Assembly: GCA_907163375.1 (NCBI GenBank)
Contig: CAJQUW010007913.1
Coordinates: forward strand, 124,001-188,000
Length of the DNA stretch: 64,000 nucleotides
Origin: Prostheceraeus crozeri
Taxonomy: Eukaryota > Platyhelminthes > Polycladida > Euryleptidae
Reading direction: 5' to 3'
How positions within the stretch are numbered: position 1 is the stretch's first letter; every line of letters starts with the position of its first letter. Under the pieces are notes generated by a model, which was not told where the DNA came from, ran no database searches, and saw only the letters and a list, made by a program, of their open reading frames with translations. Positions 25,323 through 37,039 of this stretch are shown here, piece after piece. The position numbers were made by a program, and so were the translations under genes.

Positions 25323-26681
25323 GAAATCAAATTCTGTGCTTCCAGCATTAATTATTTCATGAATGTTTGGAATATGAGAATAATTTAACTTTAATGAAAT
25401 TGCTAAAAGTCTTTTTCAGTAAGCACAGTTTCTACATGCATACTGTCTTTTTCAGGAGTGTCATTAACAGATGAATGCTTCAGAAGTGTCATTCATTTTT
25501 AAAGTGACCCAATGTGTGTCCGTCAATAGCTTGCGGGAAATGCAGTGCGATGATACAGATCGAATTTTCATTTCACGAAAAGTATAACTTCTCTCGACTA
25601 ACACACTGAATCGGAATGGGCTTGCTAACAATCAAACAAACCGACAATATGTCATGATCATTGTCAAAACATGATAGCAGATTAAAATATCAAAACTTAT
25701 GGACATTCGTATTTGTGACTTTTACATGCACGTGTAAGCCTAGAATATCATATTTTGAACTTTGAACGACTCAAGTGAGCAATAGTAGCATTCATTGAAG
25801 CTTCACGAAGAAATATCTACTTTGATCATCGCCTACTGAAAACCCGACCTTTACCCAAATGAAGTTATAGATTGTCAGTCAATGTTAAGTAGAATCTCTT
25901 TCATACAGCTTCATGGAGAACTTTCTACCTGCTGCTAAATTAGAAATGCTACCACGACATCGGTTCGCCGCTTCTTTCCATCATCCGGACATGTTCACAT
26001 AGGAAAAATGCCTGCAACAGACACAGAAGATTTTGCTTTGTTGGAAAATAAGATTCCGATCAAGCTTATTAAGCCAATCATTCAAATTATTTCAAAGTAT
26101 AGCTAGATCGATGGTCACGATGGTCACGATTTCATTTTGCGACTTAACATGCTGAAGCACTTTGTGGCCTTGATCAATCATGTGATAAATTTGAACAAAT
26201 TAATTTGTCATGAATATATTTCATGAGGCCATTTGCCTGACTCTTGTCAAAAGAAACTTCGGGAAAAAATGAAGTTAGTGCACAATGGTCTTATATGTAA
26301 AAAGAAAGAGAAAGTGAATTAAAGTAAAATCCTTGGCAGTGTGAAAGTCAATACTGATTGTTTTTGGATGCACGATGCTGGACGGAAATCGCGGATGAAC
26401 ACAGCTTGCAGATGGGGTAGAAACAGTGGATGGCACGACGTCACGATGCAATTGAAGAATGAAAACTTTGGCCTCTCAGTTGCGAATGAAGGGCAAGCTG
26501 ACACGGGTCGTAATTCTGCGCTGTTTGGCTCCGCTGATGATCTCCGTTTTGTGTATACTCGCATGGCCCACGACGGCAGTTAAAGTTCGTCCGCACTTAA
26601 TCGACTGCCCTTCATTTGCAGCTGACAGACCAAAGCTGTCATCATAGAGAAGGGATATATAGGTATAGTGTCGACTCAAAA

Positions 26682-27479
26682 AAGTATCTGTATACAGTGA
26701 AAATTTTCATATCAAAAGATTCAGCTTTTTGCGGAGATTACGTTCCCGTGGTCCAAAAATTATTTGAACACTTTTGAAAAAAGTCAAAATTTGCCAATTA
26801 ATATACTACCGAGATGACTCTCCTATATAAGTAGTATGAAGCAAGCTGGGTATCAAAAGGAATGAATATTTGCTAATAGGCATCCTAACTAAGCGGAAGT
26901 CAAGCTGATTATCAAGGGAATTTCATGATCCGTGTTTTAATGTAAGTCTTTATGAAAAAGTCGCGATATTATTCTTGCTTTCTTGGCTGAAATTTCAAGT
27001 TTTTAATTCAATTTTCACCGGCATGATTTTATGATTCACTAAATTCATGTTTCATTTCTGGAATCTGAATAGTGATGTGGAACCATTGACATCTTTCAAA
27101 GTTAAATGAAACCATTGTCTTTGAATGTGTGACTTTGCTCTGTCAGTAGCAGGTTGCCTGTGATAAGATCACGCTTAAGAAAATATTCTTGAGGTTGAGC
27201 ATGAAAGTAATTGGAACCCATCGAATTGCTAATAAGCAAACATTAAATCTCCAAGTCTGTCATGATAATCTGTGAATTACCATCATTCCCTCTGCATTGC
27301 AATCATGATCACTCAATTCCGTTGTAATTTCTGCAAAATTGCAAAAATTTGCATATCTTACATTTGGTGACAATACCACCTGCATCTCCCTTGAGTTCAT
27401 TTGACAAAATCGAAAGTGTATACACATTGGGGATTTAATAAATGAGGAGTTTCCGCTCTACCTAATATACCTACTCTAT
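26682..27479 (+). repeat. Repeat B, copy 1 (~800 bp)
   Basis: It is the fullest uninterrupted copy in the window. Copy 2 is inverted and split by piggyBac (49402-48734 and 45765-45627). Copy 3 (32871-33322) is 5'-truncated. All copies end at the same 3' sequence, TAATATAC.TACTCT. No protein is encoded. The common 3' end with a 5'-truncated copy suggests the 3' part of a retrotransposon. Confidence 0.75.
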
Positions 27480-27519
27480 GGCTGTCATTCTTCAATCGCA
27501 TCGTGACGTCACGCCATCC

Positions 27520-28284
27520 CATAGAGATAGATTCATTTGCGTGTGAGTTAGTCTGGAGCGAACATGATCCTATCCCAGCCATTGTATGCATAGAAATGGA
27601 CAACAACAAAGCCTCTAGAATGGAAGTTAAACTTCATGCACTACACAATAGCGGCACATCAATCACACGCATTTTCACTGAGATACGCTTGTCAACGGCT
27701 GCATCATTGGATTAGAATCAGCCACATGTGTAAATTTAAACTTGTAATTGGCTCTTCATGCCCCAACTTAGTTCCCCCGGATGTGCCGCGACCTTGAGTC
27801 AATTTCCATTCTAATAATTTCCATTTTAGTCTACTTCAGATAAACAATCTATTTCTATGATTGTATGCAATGGTAGCAGCGATAGAGATTGACATAGCTA
27901 TTCGTCTCTCTTTGGCTTGTGTTATTGGCCAAGCGTGCGCATTGCAGAGGCAACATCAGGGAATACACGAACCTCAACGGGCAGATTGCAGGCAGGACTG
28001 TCAAGGGAAAGTTGAATCTTTGACTCAATTTTCCTGCGTGAAAAAATTCATCAGATGGAAATATTATTCACACCGTTCGACTCTTCATGATCTACATTTA
28101 CGAACTGTACACGTTTAATATGGCGCCAATGCTCTAGTTTGTTTGAATGAAGGCTTGAATTTGCATTACGTTCAATGGAAAATTGATATGCTTGCCCCTC
28201 GAGACTAGTTCTGGCCATGACCATCAGTTTTGAGGAGAGTCTTTCCTAGACCCAAACACACAGACAAGGCAATTTATCTCTGTG
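27520..28284. mobile_element. hAT MITE, 765 bp, with 8-bp TSD inside inverted repeat
   Basis: The left end CATAGAGATAGATT and the inward-read right end CACAGAGATAAATT are inverted copies. They are bounded by CGCCATCC at 27512-27519 and 28285-28292. The other arm of the surrounding inverted repeat (26428-26466) shows the uninterrupted sequence, with a single GCCATCC equivalent, so the insertion is supported by a paralogous empty site. No transposase frame is present. Confidence 0.8.
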
Positions 28285-28292
28285 CGCCATCC

Positions 28293-28955
28293 ACTGCTTC
28301 TACCCTATCTGGAAGCTATGATCATCCGCGATCTCCGTCCAGCATCGTGCATCCAAAAGCAATCAGCATTGATACTCACGCTGCCATGGATTGCATTTGA
28401 TTTACTTTCTCTTTCTTTTTGCATATAAGACCATTGTACACTAACTTGATTTCTTCTAACTTGATAGTTTTCCATATTTCCTACTAGTATTTGTAAAATT
28501 CAAAATTTGAATTTTCTCGAAAATAACTCGATGAATTTTTTTGATATTTACATTCTTGAACTGCCCTGACTTGGCATGTTCATCAGATGTTAATAGTTAT
28601 CTGGAGAATATTTTAGGTGACAATCGACTTCAAACCCACCACGCTTATGTTTGCAATCTTTGTGTCAAACTGCAGGTCCAGCAATGGTCCAGCAATGGGG
28701 GGGGCAGTCCTTCGCCCCTCATTGGCCGCTAGACATAGGCTTTCATGGGCTTTAATGAACAGCAGTTCCTGAGCACAATGCCTCCGATGCTATTTTGGTG
28801 TCGCTATATTGATGAAATGTTTGCGATTGCCTTTTCAACGCCACGACAATGGAGAGTTGGTAAATCATGGAGAAAAGCATCGAATTCATGGTATCTGTTT
28901 TGATAGCGGGATATTAAGTGAGGCTTGTAACATTTTGAAAAATAATTTTTTAGAC
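28293..28955. other. No gene recognised
   Basis: The first 160 bases are the right inverted-repeat arm. The rest has a G run near 28697 and a 63-codon frame at 28541-28732 without similarity. Confidence 0.4.
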
Positions 28956-28959
28956 GTGG

Positions 28960-30068
28960 ATATCTAATTGTTCAACGTGGTCATACTTAATCAATAAAAT
29001 AGCACTAAGCTTCCGAACAGAAACCACGTAATAAAAAAACCAACAGTTTTTGCAAGGCCTTTCACCTGCGTCTTACAGGCATCTTCAGGCAATTGTGTTA
29101 TTCTTCACATTTGAGATAATATATATACATCGTCAATTAACTTTCAAACATCACTGTCCAAGCATGTCAAATCAATTAGCACATGATATGAAAGGGAATC
29201 TTTTCATCAAGTCTTAACAATAGGGAGTCACACCTGCAGAAGTAACTGATCCCTCGTACCCGCCCCTCACACCAGAAGACCTTTCCATGCCTGGCTAATC
29301 TCCCACCTGTTGTTGAAACTCGCCGTCCTCTCAGATAACACCGCTTCCTTCACCTTTCTCTTATACCAATGCCCCTCACCAGCTAAAATCCACCCTTCCC
29401 GCCACGCCATCCTATGACCTTCCTCCCAACAATGTTTCGCTATCTCAGAGGTAGTAATACTAGCTTTTTCAACATTTTTCTTGTGCTCTTTTGTTCTCAC
29501 CTCCAGACCTCGTTTTGTCTCTCCGATGTAAACTTTGTCACAATCTGAGCATGGAATACTGTAAATTACCTCTTTCCTTTCCATTGCCTCCCTCTTTCTT
29601 ATGAGTCCTTTCCCGATAGAACCGGAATTCTTCTCGAACACTTTTATCTTGTGCCTTCTCATAATGTTGTAAATTCTCTCAGACAAATTCTTTTGGTAAG
29701 GTAAATATACTACTCCTTCCCAATTATCATCTTTCACATCTACATCTATTTTCTCCTTCCTGACTGATCGAAAGCATCTCTCTATGAAACCCCTGCTGTA
29801 ACCATTCTGCCGAAAAGCCCACTTCAGATGTTCAAATTCCTCCTCTCTATTGTCTCCGTCACATACCTTCATCGCTCGTCTTATCAAACCTTTCAAAACT
29901 CCCGACATGACCCGTTCGCTGTGATTCGATCTTTCATTAATATATAAATCCGTGTGAGTTTTCTTTCTGTAGACCTTGGTAATAATTCTTTTTTCTTTTC
30001 TCTCTAGCTCTACATCCAAGAATGCCAAACTCCTTGTATTCTCGTTTTCTGTCTCGTACGTGAATTTT
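28960..30068 (-). mobile_element. Penelope-like retroelement, 5'-truncated, with GIY-YIG endonuclease
   Basis: On the minus strand an open frame enters at about 30068 (FTYETEN) and runs to a stop at 29267, about 265 codons. It begins in the C-terminal RT region, SLAFLDVELER and VYRKKTHTDLYI, a signature of Penelope-like elements (FLDV....YRKPTHTDRY). It ends in a GIY-YIG nuclease with IPCSDCDKVYIGET, RGLEVRTKEH and a later GHRMAWREGW block. Numbered from the internal Met at 30028, VYIGET is residues 166-171. The catalytic RT core is missing. The frame retains no stop or shift. Downstream, 29090-28980, lies the noncoding 3' part with a hammerhead-like core. The 5' break falls in a 10-bp-arm palindrome (30055-30076). 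Confidence 0.9.
29060..29088 (-). ncRNA. Degenerate hammerhead ribozyme-like core in Penelope 3' region
   Basis: The minus strand has CTGAAGA (29088-29082), fitting the CUGANGA core. A stem follows with CCTG paired to CAGG across a 7-nt loop, then GAAA (29063-29060). Hammerhead motifs are known in the terminal repeats of Penelope-like elements. A U before stem II and a GU..GAAA junction instead of C..GAAA depart from active ribozymes, so this copy is probably inactive. Confidence 0.5.
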
Positions 30069-30076
30069 CACGTACG

Positions 30077-32777
30077 AATTCACGTATTGATTTCACGTAG
30101 TTTTTCGACATTCTCGTAGTTTTTGGAGATTTTGAGAAGGTTAATTAATATAAATGAAAAATTTCTTTTGCATAGATGTTAAGAGCATGGATCCCTCATA
30201 TCCCGCGAAATTTCATCGATTCCTGACAAAATTTCTGGTTTCAGCATCCATATGAAATTTTTGGGAATATTCAAATACTGTGGTCGAAAAAACAGATAAA
30301 AATATTTTTAAATCAATATTGCTCACTTGTAACGTCACCAAACTGAATTTTCCTTACGGATTTATAAACTAGCACACTAGAGGATTCGTTTGGTGCAAAA
30401 CGTTTGATGGAAAAGTCAATATTCTTCGAGAAAAGATACCTCGGTCAGAGGACATATTTTTCATTGGACAATGGAAGCCCAGTGAAAATTCAATGATTAA
30501 TATTAATTACAATATTTAAAATGAGACTGTCTTAAAGAACTGATCTTCTACTTTCAGATGATATAAATATTAGTGGGTGCATTTAAATGTAGCTAATCGA
30601 AAATCCGTGTTGAAGTGAGAATACTGTAACTTTGGATATGCTTTTTTGGTCTCTTTTCAGCAAAAAACGACAACTTGTGAAGATGGTCTTGGCTTTGTGA
30701 CTTTTTAAAAACTATGCCATAGTAGATGAGATCCTGACGGTTCGATTAAAAAAACTATTGAAATCGGTTCAGAAATATGGATTTTACAAATCAAAGACAC
30801 ATTTTCGTCAAATGTTGTGGATTAAATTGGATTTACCCTTTTACTCTTGCGGAGTCTGAAATCGTTGATCAATAGAAGATTCACAATCGCAGATGCAGAT
30901 AAATCGCATATCGGAAAGTCTCAAACTAAATGTTTCTTTCGTGAAAAAATGAGCTTTCTCCATGGCTCACTCCTGCGAAGAGTCGGTCCATAATTCTATC
31001 GAATTTTCATGTTGAATTTCTAAAACAATTTCAGTGTTGAATTTCTTATTCCAATTAACCTTGATTTAAACAGATATCATATTAAAACGCTGGTGTGGTT
31101 CGTTCTAAAATTGCAGTTGATTTTCCCACGATATGAACAGTGCGAAGCAGAAGTGTTATTTGATTAATTATAGCTGGCAGATGTCAATCAACTGTAAAGA
31201 GGCCTCGAACTTCACACTTCGTTCTAACCTTTTGTGATGTAATCAGAATTTTATCATTGTCAGAAAATATATTGAAATTGACCATCAGGTTCCAATTTTA
31301 TTTTTATTTTATTTTTCAAGTCTATTCCTCGTGCTGAGATAGAAACTGGAAAGGCACTGAAACAGCACCTAATCTTTATATTTGAAAGCCATGCTTGATG
31401 TTTAGGGACTTTCTTGCACTGAAACAACATGAAGTACAGCTATAGGTGTTTGAATATTAAGCGATTGATATGCAATGATCCTTATGCATACAACCCAGAT
31501 AGTGCAGAAATTTGCTTTTCAAAATATATTTTCGATAACGTTCTTGATTCGAAATTAGATTGCGTATAAACAGACTAACTCAAAAACTTAAGTAATGCGT
31601 TACCACGGCAGACTCAATAGTTCAGTGAGAAAATATATAAAATAGGCTACACCATGTGTGGTGTGCGTACAACAAAATATATGCTTATAATACTTTGATT
31701 AGCTTGGCCATTTTTGCTTGCAATACTTTTTTTATAAATCTGAAGTTATGCGTATAAAATTTATAAGCATCCTTCTGGATCTGTAATATTAGTCATAGGT
31801 TGTGGAGAAGAGGAATTTATATCTTTTTACTTTGATGTTTTGCATTGTGAATTTTCCAAGTTCCATAGTTGCGCCCGTTTTAAGATATCATGGAAGTATC
31901 TTTAATTTGCAGCTGTTAGCTATCACAGCATTTTCAATGATTAAATGTGGATAAAATTAGCCAAATATTGTATTTGCCGACATAAGCAGGCTTGCCGAAT
32001 CTGAACGTGTTTAGCTTCATAGACAAAGGCACATGAACACATCCTATGTCAAAAACTGCGGCTTACTCTGCCATTTCTTCTGAAAACTTCAACCTGCTTG
32101 TCATTGAATCTACATGTGTTTTTCTTTGATCCTGTCTGACAAGAAGAGGAACCGTATAGAACTCAGAAGAATAGTAGATTTGTAGTGGCTATGGTACAGA
32201 AATCTGTCACTCTCTGCAGAAACTCGTGCTGGACGCTCAGACGTTCACGCCTCAGCAATTATGTTATAGTCTCCTATGCTGAAATCAGAGTAAGAAATCT
32301 CACTAGCAAGCAATTTTCCAAAAAAAGTTTTGATTCTGATTTGTTTGGAAATTAAAGACTTTAATTAAGTTTTTATTTAAAAGTTCTTGAAGCAGTACAA
32401 CTCAAAAATGTGTGTGAAATGATCTGAAATCATGTTGTTTCAACATGCTTGCAACAAAACAGTAGGACCTATCAGTACGGTTGAAATCACGATCAATACT
32501 GGCGTCGCATGAACACAATGTCGTCCAAGATATACATGTATTAACGCACTTTGAGCATTTGACAAAACAGATTATGAGAGTCGTGTTGTTATTGCAGATA
32601 TTGAATTTTGAAATGGCATCACAATGTCAAACTCGAAATTATCACAAAACAATTAATGACAGTGACGATCACTGAAATGATTATTTTATTAGTACATATT
32701 TCATTTGATTTTCCAATGTTGAATGTTAAACAAAGGTTAGGATATTGCATTTTTCGACGGTCAAGGTCAATTTCTGA
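30077..32777. other. No recognised feature
   Basis: About 2.7 kb of AT-rich sequence. No open frame longer than about 65 codons with any similarity, and no repeat shared with the rest of the window, was noticed. Confidence 0.4.
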
Positions 32778-32870
32778 TAAATCTGTCAATTCAACTCTGA
32801 AAACAATGTCGCATATTTATTTCATTGAAATGTTCCAAGTAGCCTACATATTGAAGCTCATGTTGGGGTT
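32778..32870 (+). repeat. 93-bp direct repeat A, left copy
   Basis: It matches 34990-35077 in the same orientation, apart from a 5-base gap and a few substitutions. Shared blocks include TCAATTCAACTCTGAAAAC and TTGAAGCTCATGTTGGGGTT. The pair brackets repeat B copy 3 and the Tc1 element. Confidence 0.8.
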
Positions 32871-33322
32871 CATGATTTTATGATTCACTAAATTCATGTT
32901 TCATTTCTTGAATCTGAATAATGATGTGGACCCATTAACATCCTTCAAAGTTAATTGAAATCACTGTCTTTGATTATACAATTTTGCTCTGACAGTGGCA
33001 GGTTGCATGCGATATGATGACGCTTAAGAAAATACCCTTGAGGTCGAGCATGAAAGTAATAGCAACCTATCCAATTGCTAATTTAACAATCATTATCTCT
33101 CCAAGGCTGAGAATCTGTATAATACCATTATTCCTTTTGCATTACTATCATGATCATTCAATTCCGTGGCAATTTCCAAAAAACTGCAAAAATTTCCATA
33201 TCTCACATTTGGTAACAATACCCAATTGTATTCACCTCGAGTTCATTTAATTAAATCGAAAGTACACACATTTGGGATTTAATAAATGCGGAGTTACTAC
33301 TCTACCTAATATACATACTCTA
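32871..33322 (+). repeat. Repeat B, copy 3 (5'-truncated)
   Basis: It aligns with 27022-27479 of copy 1, beginning at CATGATTTTATGATTCAC and ending at the common TACTCTATG. A further 34 bases of unrelated sequence precede the Tc1 element. The frame at 33014-33250 is not conserved as protein between copies. Confidence 0.8.
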
Positions 33323-33356
33323 TGCTAACAAACTCTAGGTGAATGCATAAAAAATA

Positions 33357-34989
33357 CAGATTGTTTCATAAAAAATGGATCACCCTTAAACATCGCCTTA
33401 ACTTCAACTTTGTCTAACTCCGCCAAACTTGAACGAATTTCTCTGAAATTTGGAAGATATGTCAGTTGTGCTTACTAATATCATTGTTGGAAATTTCAAG
33501 CATGAATATTGAGTTGTTTTCCTGTTATAGATAAAAAGTAGTAGATAATTTGATCTTCATTTAGCAATGTTACACAAAATCATGCCTCACTCCTATAAAA
33601 TTACATTTGTTTTCTTTGTTATGTAATATGTTGTTCTACAAGCCAAAAGCTATCAAGCAAAACAAAAATAAAGAAAATCGGTCAATCAGAGACAGTATAG
33701 CACCATTATTCATCAACAATAATGTAACTGCTACATGTGATTAACTGGACTTCATGTTCCATAGCTTCCTGACTTCGTTGCGGTGGTGTTGGCAGCACTC
33801 CTGATTGCTTTCAGCTAGAAATCTATCTTTTACCGGTTAAAAACAATACAAAGCACAAATGAACAATAACGAGATCGCATTCACAAAGGGCAAAGTGTCA
33901 GCCTTGCTAGAACTTGGGTTTTATTTGCGAGCTACAAACAAGCGACTAAATGTCCCTTACACAAATGTGCATCGATGGCATAATAATGATTTTCGACTCT
34001 GTCGTAAAGAGGGCTCTGGCCGTCCACGCAAAACATCCAAACGTAGAGACCGCCTAATTTTGAGATTTGTTAAAGTTGATCCAAGTCTCTCGTTAACTGA
34101 GATGGCTGCACTAGACTCGTCTTAAGTCCACTATTCGTAGAAGACTTATTGAGTCGAATTTCAAGAGCTGTAAGAGGCCCTCTCAGATCGAATTATCAGA
34201 TCAGCATACAAAAAGACGTCTCAGATGGGCAATGAGTCATTGTCACTGGCGAAATCAATGGGATCGGGTTGGCTGGTCTGATGAGGCATCAGTCCGTCTG
34301 AAGGATAGTGATGGTCGATTGAGATTATGGATAAAATATGATCAGGAAATTCCGAGACATTTACATCGTCCCCGGGTAGAAGGTGGTGCGACTCTACTGA
34401 TTTGGGCTGGTATTTGGACCAATGGCCGCTCTGAACTTCACATACAGCAAGGAACCATGAATTCTGAACGCTATGTGAATGTTTTACGAGTGAACATTGG
34501 CCAAATGACAGATCAACTTGGTGATCCATCGACTTGGTTATTTAAGGATGATAATGCTACGTGTCACAGGAGTAGTAGAGTCAACTTATGCAAGTCTCAC
34601 TTAGGGCTTAGGACATTATCTTGAAAATTAGGGCTTAGAAAATGTATGGAGTATTCTAAAACGTAACGTTCGTCGTTCACTGCTACCTACAGATGGCGTA
34701 TCACAACTTACGTCACTGTTAAAAAGAGAGTGGAGAAAGTTAGATCAGTCAAAAATCAACGATATCATCGAATCAATGCCTAGACGAATTGGTAATGTCA
34801 TTGACAATAAGGGTAGGGCCACAAAATATCAGCTTCTTAAGAACCGTTACTGTATCATAGCTTATTAGATTATATAAGGACATTTAAATATATTATGGAC
34901 ATGAAATAACATGAAAAATGCTTTCTGTATCATACTTATGTTTTATTTAGTCAAATTTTAGGATGATCCACTTTTTATGAAACGGACTG
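33357..34989 (+). mobile_element. Tc1-like element with both ends, TA target
   Basis: The left end CAGATTGTTTCATAAAAAAT and the inward-read right end CAGTCCGTTTCATAAAAAGT are inverted repeats, continuing with GGATCA.CC in both. TA dinucleotides flank it (33355-33356 and 34990-34991), the duplication made by the Tc1/mariner superfamily. The 1.63-kb length suits a full element. It contains one broken transposase. Confidence 0.92.
33859..34867 (+). pseudogene. Tc1-like transposase, frameshifted
   Basis: Tc1 transposases cut and paste their own element using a DDE triad. The N-terminal part 33859-34125 holds the paired-type helix-turn-helix region followed by GSGRPRKTSKRRD, the AT-hook-like linker. 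A shift near 34120 moves to a frame reading RRRLIE, TKRRLRWA, VGWSDEAS (first Asp), GGATLLIWAGI and LFKDDNATCH (second Asp; usual form QQDNAPCH). Near 34590-34640 a segment containing the usual DLNPIE is lost or scrambled. The tail resumes with ENVWSILKR, LLKREWRKL, IIESMPRRIGNVI and GRATKY to a stop at about 34867. The shift and the damaged third acidic region make it inactive. Confidence 0.9.
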
Positions 34990-35077
34990 TAAATCGGTCA
35001 ATTCAACTCTGAAAACAATGTCGCATGTTTATTTCATTGAAATGTTCCGAGTACATATTGAAGCTCATGTTGGGGTT
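34990..35077 (+). repeat. Direct repeat A, right copy
   Basis: The second copy of 32778-32870; it starts exactly at the TA duplication of the Tc1 element. Confidence 0.8.
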
Positions 35078-35079
35078 GA

Positions 35080-35815
35080 GTTGTTCTTTATGAACAGTTA
35101 ATGGCCCATGCAGTTTTCAAAAAAAAGTTGCTTTAACAAGACCACCATGAAATATTGAATTTAGAATGAATAGGCCTTTTGTGTGCTAGCAAATCAAATT
35201 CGTCATATCTAATTCATGTAATTCATTGCTAAGAATATTATAACATTTATGTGAGAACAGTCGCAGTTTTTAGGCTTTTTATTCCTCATAACATCCAATA
35301 ACAAGCTAAAAGCCCATTAAAGCTTGAATATTTTGACATTTTTTACCAGCAGCCTCGTTAGCAACTACGTGTGCCTAAGAAATATGTAAATTTGGTAATC
35401 TAAAGCTCCAAAAATCTTACATCTAAACAGGAAAAGAAAATAGGGCAGCGAGATATGTGTCTATTTCGGATTTTTTTAAGTGGAAGAGTAATGAAAGCTT
35501 ATGGAAACCATGTAAAGATTTAATGCCTATGGTCAGCACATGAAATTTTTCAATCAGCTAGAAAAGTCACTGCATAGCGATTATCCGATGAATTAACTGA
35601 AGTAGAAAATTAGCTCTATTAGGCCAACATGCAGAAAATGGAACGATTTCTGTCTTCAGGTGATGATTGACCATAGGTAGTCTAGTAGGCCTAAGTTTGC
35701 TTCTAATAATTAAGGCTGACTTACATCCTGCTAGACTTAGACTTTGATGCATTTCTGGCATTTGTAAAATTTTGCCAAACATAAAAGTGTATGATCGGTC
35801 ATTATCATACCATGC
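35080..35815. other. No recognised feature
   Basis: AT-rich sequence. The frame at 35567-35860 (-) runs into the inverted repeat and is not recognisable. Confidence 0.35.
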
Positions 35816-35818
35816 AGT

Positions 35819-36212
35819 ATTGAGAGAAGTGGGTTTTCGTTGAGAAACTGGCGGCTTCACAGCCCATCAGTTCTCGATGGGGCTGAAATCTGAAGAACTG
35901 TCGCGCCGTGGTTTCAGGTCTTGGACCACAGAATTTGATAGCAATTTTCGGTGTTCTTTTTTAATCAACGCCTGCTTGTACTGTGAGGTACTCGAGGCCA
36001 AGCTTCCAACATGGTTAGATGTTCGTGGATGATAAATCTTCCAATATGAGGGCTCCTAATGCTATACGGCAAAGTCTGTTCGCAGCTGTCTATCAAATTC
36101 TGTGGTCCAAGACCTGAAACCACGGCGCGACAGTTCTTCAGATTTCAGCTCCATCGAGAACTGATGGGCTGTGAAGCCGCCAGTTCCTCAACGAAAACCC
36201 ACTTCTCTCAAT
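35819..36212. repeat. Near-perfect inverted repeat, 123-bp arms
   Basis: 35819-35941 and 36090-36212 are reverse complements with two mismatches, separated by 148 bp. Arm landmarks are GAGAGAAGTGGGTTTTCGTT, GTCGCGCCGTGGTTTCAGG and CACAGAATTTGATAG. The high identity implies a recent inverted duplication. The open frames over the arms show no protein family. Confidence 0.92.
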
Positions 36213-37035
36213 GACCTCAAGAAGACGGTAATGGAAGTATTGATCACCTAAATTGGCGAAGACTATTGCAAGAAGTTGATTGATTCCACGCCGCAACGCA
36301 TAGAAGTTGTTCTGAAGGCCAGAGGAGAACCAACCAAATATAGACATTTTGACTGTATTGTTGAGGTATAACCTTAGATCTCATATTTTACGAAGTTGGT
36401 TATGAAAATCACGTTATTGATAAAAACCACCGAAGAAAGTTCAGCATGGTTTTACATTTCATAGGCCATGTGCTTGAAGGTATATCAATATTTGAGTACA
36501 GCGCCCTACATGGTGCAAATATCAGCAAGGTATGGCAGGTTTAGAGAATATCCATTGGAAAAGACAAGCTACCGGGCAAGTTGTTCAAAGTCGTTTATAA
36601 TGCAAATGCATAAATAAGGATATACAGGATACATCTCAATGAATAGTTTATCATAACATGCATAATTTGCTCTTCGTTTGCTACTACAGTACTGTATAGT
36701 AGGAGTAGAAATACCTAGAACGAAGGCCCTGGCAGTTAATTGAGGTTCAGGTTTTAAAAACTTGGGTATCAAAACAAAGCTTTTCAACCTTGGGCTTGGG
36801 TATTGGGTTTTTGACCCAAGTTTGTGGATAAACTTGGCTTTTTGGTTGGGTTTTTGCCCAACCTTGACAGGAGTGTAATGCAACTTATAAAGAGGCTCAG
36901 CATTCTTCCACTTCTTCGAAGATGCATAACCACTCACTCTTTGAAGATAATTCTATACTTCCTGACAAACCTGACCTTTGTATACATGGGAGACTTTATT
37001 GTCGTTAATTGCTATTTCGTTTCCATGTTGGAGCC
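36213..37035. other. No recognised feature
   Basis: It includes a small repeat-rich patch at 36765-36860 with AACTTGGG/TTGGGTTTTTG motifs. Overlapping frames on both strands (36569-36937 and 36824-37207) resemble nothing known. Confidence 0.35.
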
Positions 37036-37039
37036 TTCC

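Larger units (their letters stand above)
26268..28450. mobile_element. Unit with ~200-bp inverted repeats enclosing repeat B
   Basis: The left repeat 26268-26466 is found inverted on the right, split into 28450-28285 and 27519-27482 by a hAT MITE. Conserved blocks include CAATGGTCTTATATG, AAAAAGAAAGAGAAAGT, TGGATGCACGATGCTGGACG and GACGTCACGATGC. Between the arms lies repeat B (26682-27479). No transposase frame is present. The outer limits are approximate, and no flanking duplication was recognised. Confidence 0.65.
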
